From Dyadobacter sp. 50-39 (lineage in GTDB: Bacteria > Bacteroidota > Bacteroidia > Cytophagales > Spirosomataceae), in assembly GCA_001898145.1 (NCBI GenBank), contig MKSR01000048.1, positions 124,001 through 188,000 of the forward strand: DNA of 64,000 bases. Reading direction: 5' to 3'. Positions 61,386-64,000 of the stretch are shown one piece after another. Every line of letters starts with the position of its first letter. Within the stretch, counting starts at the first letter, position 1. A program made the position numbers and the translations under genes. Under the pieces are notes generated by a model. The model searched no databases and was not told the origin of the DNA. It was given only the letters and a program-made list of their open reading frames with translations.

Positions 61386-62084
61386 GTGGTTACTGTCCTG
61401 CCTTACCTCGCTATTTCGATGGGGCTGATCGCCAGCTTCCACTGCGTGGGCATGTGCGGGCCCATTACGCTTGCGTTGCCTGTGCATAAGGGTACGCGCA
61501 TGCGGCAGATCGCGGGCGTACTTGCCTACAATGCGGGACGCGCGCTTACGTACGCGACGTTTGGCGTGGTATTAGGCACACTTGGTGCTTCGCTGGCGTG
61601 GCTGGGGGTGCTACGGTACGCCTCCGTTGCCGTGGGCGCGGCCATGCTGGCTTACGTGTTTTGGCCCGCAGGACTGGAACAGCGGCTGCATATGCCGTTA
61701 TTCTGGCAAAAAACAGTGGGACGGCTGAGGCAAAGAATGGCCATTTACCTGAAAAGAAACGATTTGCCCGGTATGTTGCTGCTCGGTATGCTCAACGGGG
61801 CGATCCCCTGCGGCATGGTGTACATGGCGCTTATGAGTTCGGTCGCCACGGGCAGCGCCTGGGGTGGCGGCGCATTTATGGCGCTTTTCGGGCTGGGTAC
61901 CCTCCCGGCTATGCTGGCTTTGGGCATTGCGAGGCAGCAGTTAACGCCCGCCCTGAGGACCCGCATTCGCAAACTTACACCGGTGCTCGTCGCTATTGCG
62001 GGCATCTGGCTCGTGGCACGGGGCGTCATGACTTCCTACCCTGCCCCTTCCAGGGCGTCCGCGGGCATTACCATTTGCCGCTAG
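61386..62084 (+). CDS. SafE/TauE-family membrane protein of the cco cluster
   Basis: A 232-residue polytopic protein starting with GTG. About six helices are visible. The first helix carries SFHCVGMCGPITLAL, the conserved Cys/His pattern of the UPF0014/SafE subgroup that travels with cbb3 oxidase genes (called CcoH2 or SenC-linked in some genomes). The later LLGMLNGAIPCGMVYMAL is conserved with a Pro-Cys motif. The His and Cys residues suggest metal handling, likely copper, rather than sulfite export, but this is inferred. It is 3 bp after ccoH, so it is part of the operon. Confidence 0.82.
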   Translation: MVTVLPYLAISMGLIASFHCVGMCGPITLALPVHKGTRMRQIAGVLAYNAGRALTYATFGVVLGTLGASLAWLGVLRYASVAVGAAMLAYVFWPAGLEQRLHMPLFWQKTVGRLRQRMAIYLKRNDLPGMLLLGMLNGAIPCGMVYMALMSSVATGSAWGGGAFMALFGLGTLPAMLALGIARQQLTPALRTRIRKLTPVLVAIAGIWLVARGVMTSYPAPSRASAGITICR

Positions 62085-62106
62085 CAGGCCCGAAAGTCTG
62101 TTTTTT

Positions 62107-62124
62107 ACATGACATAAATCATGT
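62107..62124 (+). promoter_or_regulatory. FNR-type box upstream of hemN
   Basis: ACATGACATAAATCATGT is a perfect 6-6-6 inverted repeat whose core TGA-N6-TCA has the spacing of CRP/FNR operators. It ends 56 bp before the hemN ATG. TAGTTTTG (62145-62152), a TAnnTTTG promoter element, lies between the two, so the box is upstream of the promoter, in an activator position. Confidence 0.55.
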
Positions 62125-62180
62125 TTTTCCCCTCGGCAGCTGGGTAGTTTTGATCAATCATCTACATCAAAACTTTGACC

Positions 62181-63545
62181 ATGGATAAGGACCTGCTCTT
62201 TAAATACAACATCCCGGGACCGCGTTACACGAGCTACCCGACCGTTCCCTACTGGCAGAAAACACCTCCCGCCGTGAGCAAGTGGAAAGAGCTGGTGCAG
62301 GATGCATTTACGGTTTCAAACCGGAAGGAAGGGATCAGCCTGTACGTTCACCTGCCATTTTGCGAAAGCCTTTGCACCTATTGCGGCTGCAACACACGCA
62401 TCACGATTAACCATGCAGTGGAAAACAAGTACATCCAGGCGGTATTGAAGGAATGGAAAATGTATGTCGAACTCTTTGGTGAGGAAAAGCCGGTCATTCG
62501 CGAATTGCACCTCGGAGGCGGTACACCCACTTTTTTCAGCCCGGGTAACCTGGTAAAACTGGTGAACGGCCTGCTCGAAAATTCAGAAGTCCATCCCGAT
62601 GCGCGCTTCGGCTTCGAGGCCCATCCGGGAAATACGACGGACGCGCATTTGGAAGCATTGTATTCGGTCGGATTCAGAAGGATAAGCATTGGCGTACAGG
62701 ATTTCAATCCGGTCGTACTGGCGATCATCAACAGGCACCAGACTTTTGAACAGGTGAAACACCTGACCCTGAAAGCCCGCGAAATCGGCTACACGTCCGT
62801 CAACTATGACATTGTATACGGCTTGCCGCAGCAGAAGAATTGCTCCATGATGGAAACCATGCTGCGGGTGATCAAGCTTCGCCCCGACCGCATTGCATTT
62901 TACAGTTATGCCCATGTGCCCTGGATCAAGCCCGGCCAGCGCAGCTACACCGAAAGAGACCTGCCCGATGCCGACCACAAAATGGCGATCTACGAGGCTG
63001 GCCGCAATGCGCTGGAACTGGCAGGTTATGAAGATATCGGCATGGACCATTTTGCCCTCCAATCCGACGAACTCTATAAAGCGGCTACCCAGGAACGCCT
63101 GCACCGGAATTTCATGGGCTACACCGACACCCGTACCCAACTGCTGATCGGCCTTGGCGCGTCCTCGATCTCCGATTCGTGGTGGGGCTATGCGCAGAAT
63201 GAGAAGAAAGTAGAAGATTATTACAAAAAGCTCGCTGCAAACGAGCTGCCGATATTCCGCGGTCACGAGCTGAGCCGCGAAGACCTGATCCTGAGAAAGC
63301 ATATCCTGCGCCTGATGACCTCGTTCGAAACTTCCTGGGCCAATACGACCGAAGTTTGTGCGGAGGTGTACCAGGCCCTCGAAAAACTCTCCGAAATGGA
63401 GTTCGACGAACTCGTGGAAGTAGAGCCTTTCCGCCTGAGGATCACCGAGAAAGGTAAGGCATTCGTACGTAATGTGTGCATGGCTTTCGACGCGCGTCTC
63501 TGGGCCGATTTACCCCAAACGACCCTTTTTAGTCAAACAGTTTAA
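62181..63545 (+). CDS. hemN: Oxygen-independent coproporphyrinogen III oxidase
   Basis: A 454-residue radical SAM enzyme started at ATG 62181 (MDKDLLFKYN); an in-frame TTG two codons upstream is less likely. The 4Fe-4S cysteines are Cys61, Cys65 and Cys68 in CESLCTYCGC, with Cys70 as in HemN proper. Further marks are ELHLGGGTPTFF, RISIGVQDFNP and NYDIVYGLPQQ. It makes protoporphyrinogen for heme synthesis at low oxygen, matching the high-affinity oxidase next to it. An FNR-type box precedes it. Confidence 0.95.
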   Translation: MDKDLLFKYNIPGPRYTSYPTVPYWQKTPPAVSKWKELVQDAFTVSNRKEGISLYVHLPFCESLCTYCGCNTRITINHAVENKYIQAVLKEWKMYVELFGEEKPVIRELHLGGGTPTFFSPGNLVKLVNGLLENSEVHPDARFGFEAHPGNTTDAHLEALYSVGFRRISIGVQDFNPVVLAIINRHQTFEQVKHLTLKAREIGYTSVNYDIVYGLPQQKNCSMMETMLRVIKLRPDRIAFYSYAHVPWIKPGQRSYTERDLPDADHKMAIYEAGRNALELAGYEDIGMDHFALQSDELYKAATQERLHRNFMGYTDTRTQLLIGLGASSISDSWWGYAQNEKKVEDYYKKLAANELPIFRGHELSREDLILRKHILRLMTSFETSWANTTEVCAEVYQALEKLSEMEFDELVEVEPFRLRITEKGKAFVRNVCMAFDARLWADLPQTTLFSQTV

Positions 63546-63587
63546 TGATGAATTCTTGCGGTGTTCACTTGTGTCCTGTACTTTGGT

Positions 63588-64000
63588 ATGTTTGATACGG
63601 ATATTTTAATTCATACGCAGGTGATGACACGGCACATCGAGATGCTGGATGCCCTGTTCAAACACGCGACCGAGGGGATCGTGGTGGTGGACAAACAGGC
63701 GAACATTGTAATGCTTAACCCGAAGGCGAAAGAACTTTTCGGCTACACCGACCGCGAGCTGATCGGCAAGAAAGTCGAGACGCTGATACCCCAACGGTTC
63801 AACAGGAACCACGTGGGTTACCGCGACGAGTACCTCGAAGCGCCGCGTGCCCGTGGTATGGGGCATATGATGGATCTTTTCGCCCGGCGTAAGGACGGCA
63901 GCGAGTTTCCCGTGGAGGTCAGCCTCAGCCCTTTCAAAACCAGCGACGGCGAATTTGTGGTGAGTTTCGTCATCGACATCACCGAGCGCAAGAAACAGGA
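63588..64000 (+). CDS. PAS-domain sensor protein, partial at the window edge
   Basis: The first 137 codons of a gene that runs past the window. From ATG 63588 (MFDTDILIHTQVMTRHIEM) comes one PAS domain (about 15-137): EGIVVVDKQANIVMLNPKAKELFGYTDRELIGK (parts), then PQRFNRNHVGYRDEYL and RKDGSEFPVEVSLS, ending VIDITERKKQ. The His in RNHVGYRDEYL aligns with the heme-ligand position of FixL, but similar His residues also occur in non-heme PAS domains. The location beside cbb3 and hemN genes suggests an oxygen or redox sensor kinase. The output domain is not visible. Confidence 0.8.
   Translation, partial: MFDTDILIHTQVMTRHIEMLDALFKHATEGIVVVDKQANIVMLNPKAKELFGYTDRELIGKKVETLIPQRFNRNHVGYRDEYLEAPRARGMGHMMDLFARRKDGSEFPVEVSLSPFKTSDGEFVVSFVIDITERKKQ

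Noticed and set aside
1-64000. tRNA, rRNA, IS elements or prophage genes
   Set aside because: No sequence with these characters was seen by eye. A covariance-model scan was not possible, so small RNAs other than the riboswitch may have been missed.

Overview
The window reads as chromosomal DNA of a free-living, GC-rich Bacteroidetes of the Cytophagales type; the gene repertoire is most like Dyadobacter or Spirosoma, although this is inferred from gene content and not from a marker gene. The evidence is a SusC/SusD pair driven by an ECF sigma factor and FecR anti-sigma factor, a GLPGLI protein with a TonB-type barrel, many secreted PQQ or PVC-type dehydrogenases, a fused CcoN-CcoO oxidase, and a TAnnTTTG-like promoter element. 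No rRNA, tRNA, CRISPR array, prophage or insertion sequence was recognised.

Layout. 0-3.3 kb: a secreted NTF2-like protein, a CHRD lipoprotein, the remnant of a LytTR response regulator, and a UPF0175/DUF3368 pair that looks like a toxin-antitoxin system. 3.5-11.9 kb: a same-strand sugar oxidation block made of a Tat-exported ManD-like enolase-superfamily enzyme, a PQQ dehydrogenase with an inserted cytochrome c, a PVC-type dehydrogenase-cytochrome lipoprotein, and a GH95 fucosidase. 12.1-16.4 kb: two small genes, one split by an in-frame stop, an ECF42-type sigma factor with its DGPF/YCII partner, a DUF748 protein and an iron-permease-like protein. 16.8-25 kb: a cupredoxin-dehydrogenase fusion, a DUF1801 protein, a two-component system, a GT-C-like membrane protein, then a divergent GLPGLI gene overlapping a TonB-type barrel gene.

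28-33.7 kb: a siderophore-type receptor behind a cobalamin riboswitch, divergent from a ModE-like regulator, a second TonB-dependent receptor and a molybdopterin-fold secreted protein. A 24-bp ModE-like palindrome overlaps the probable promoter of that receptor, which makes this a candidate outer-membrane molybdenum or tungsten uptake system. 33.7-52.5 kb: a phosphodiesterase, a propeller-like protein, an alpha-glucuronidase-like enzyme and a carbohydrate utilisation locus read right to left (ECF sigma, FecR, SusC, SusD, PQQ sugar dehydrogenase, AGE epimerase, MFS sugar transporter, ROK regulator). 52.6-64 kb: OmpH, then the complete cbb3 oxidase set (ccoI, ccoS, ccoNO, ccoQP, ccoG, ccoH, a SafE-type protein), hemN and the start of a PAS sensor gene; FNR-type palindromes precede ccoI and hemN.

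The structures least explained by ordinary annotation are: (1) an imperfect 8-mer repeat family (GAATGAGT/ACTCATTC) that forms long hairpins at three sites, once inside the variable arm of the cobalamin riboswitch; (2) a 28-bp motif with two TTAACA direct repeats 10 bp apart, found both before the two-component operon and in the promoter region of the GLPGLI/TonB pair; (3) the ModE-like operator at the second TonB receptor; (4) a coiled-coil, two-helix membrane gene interrupted by a single TAA codon.
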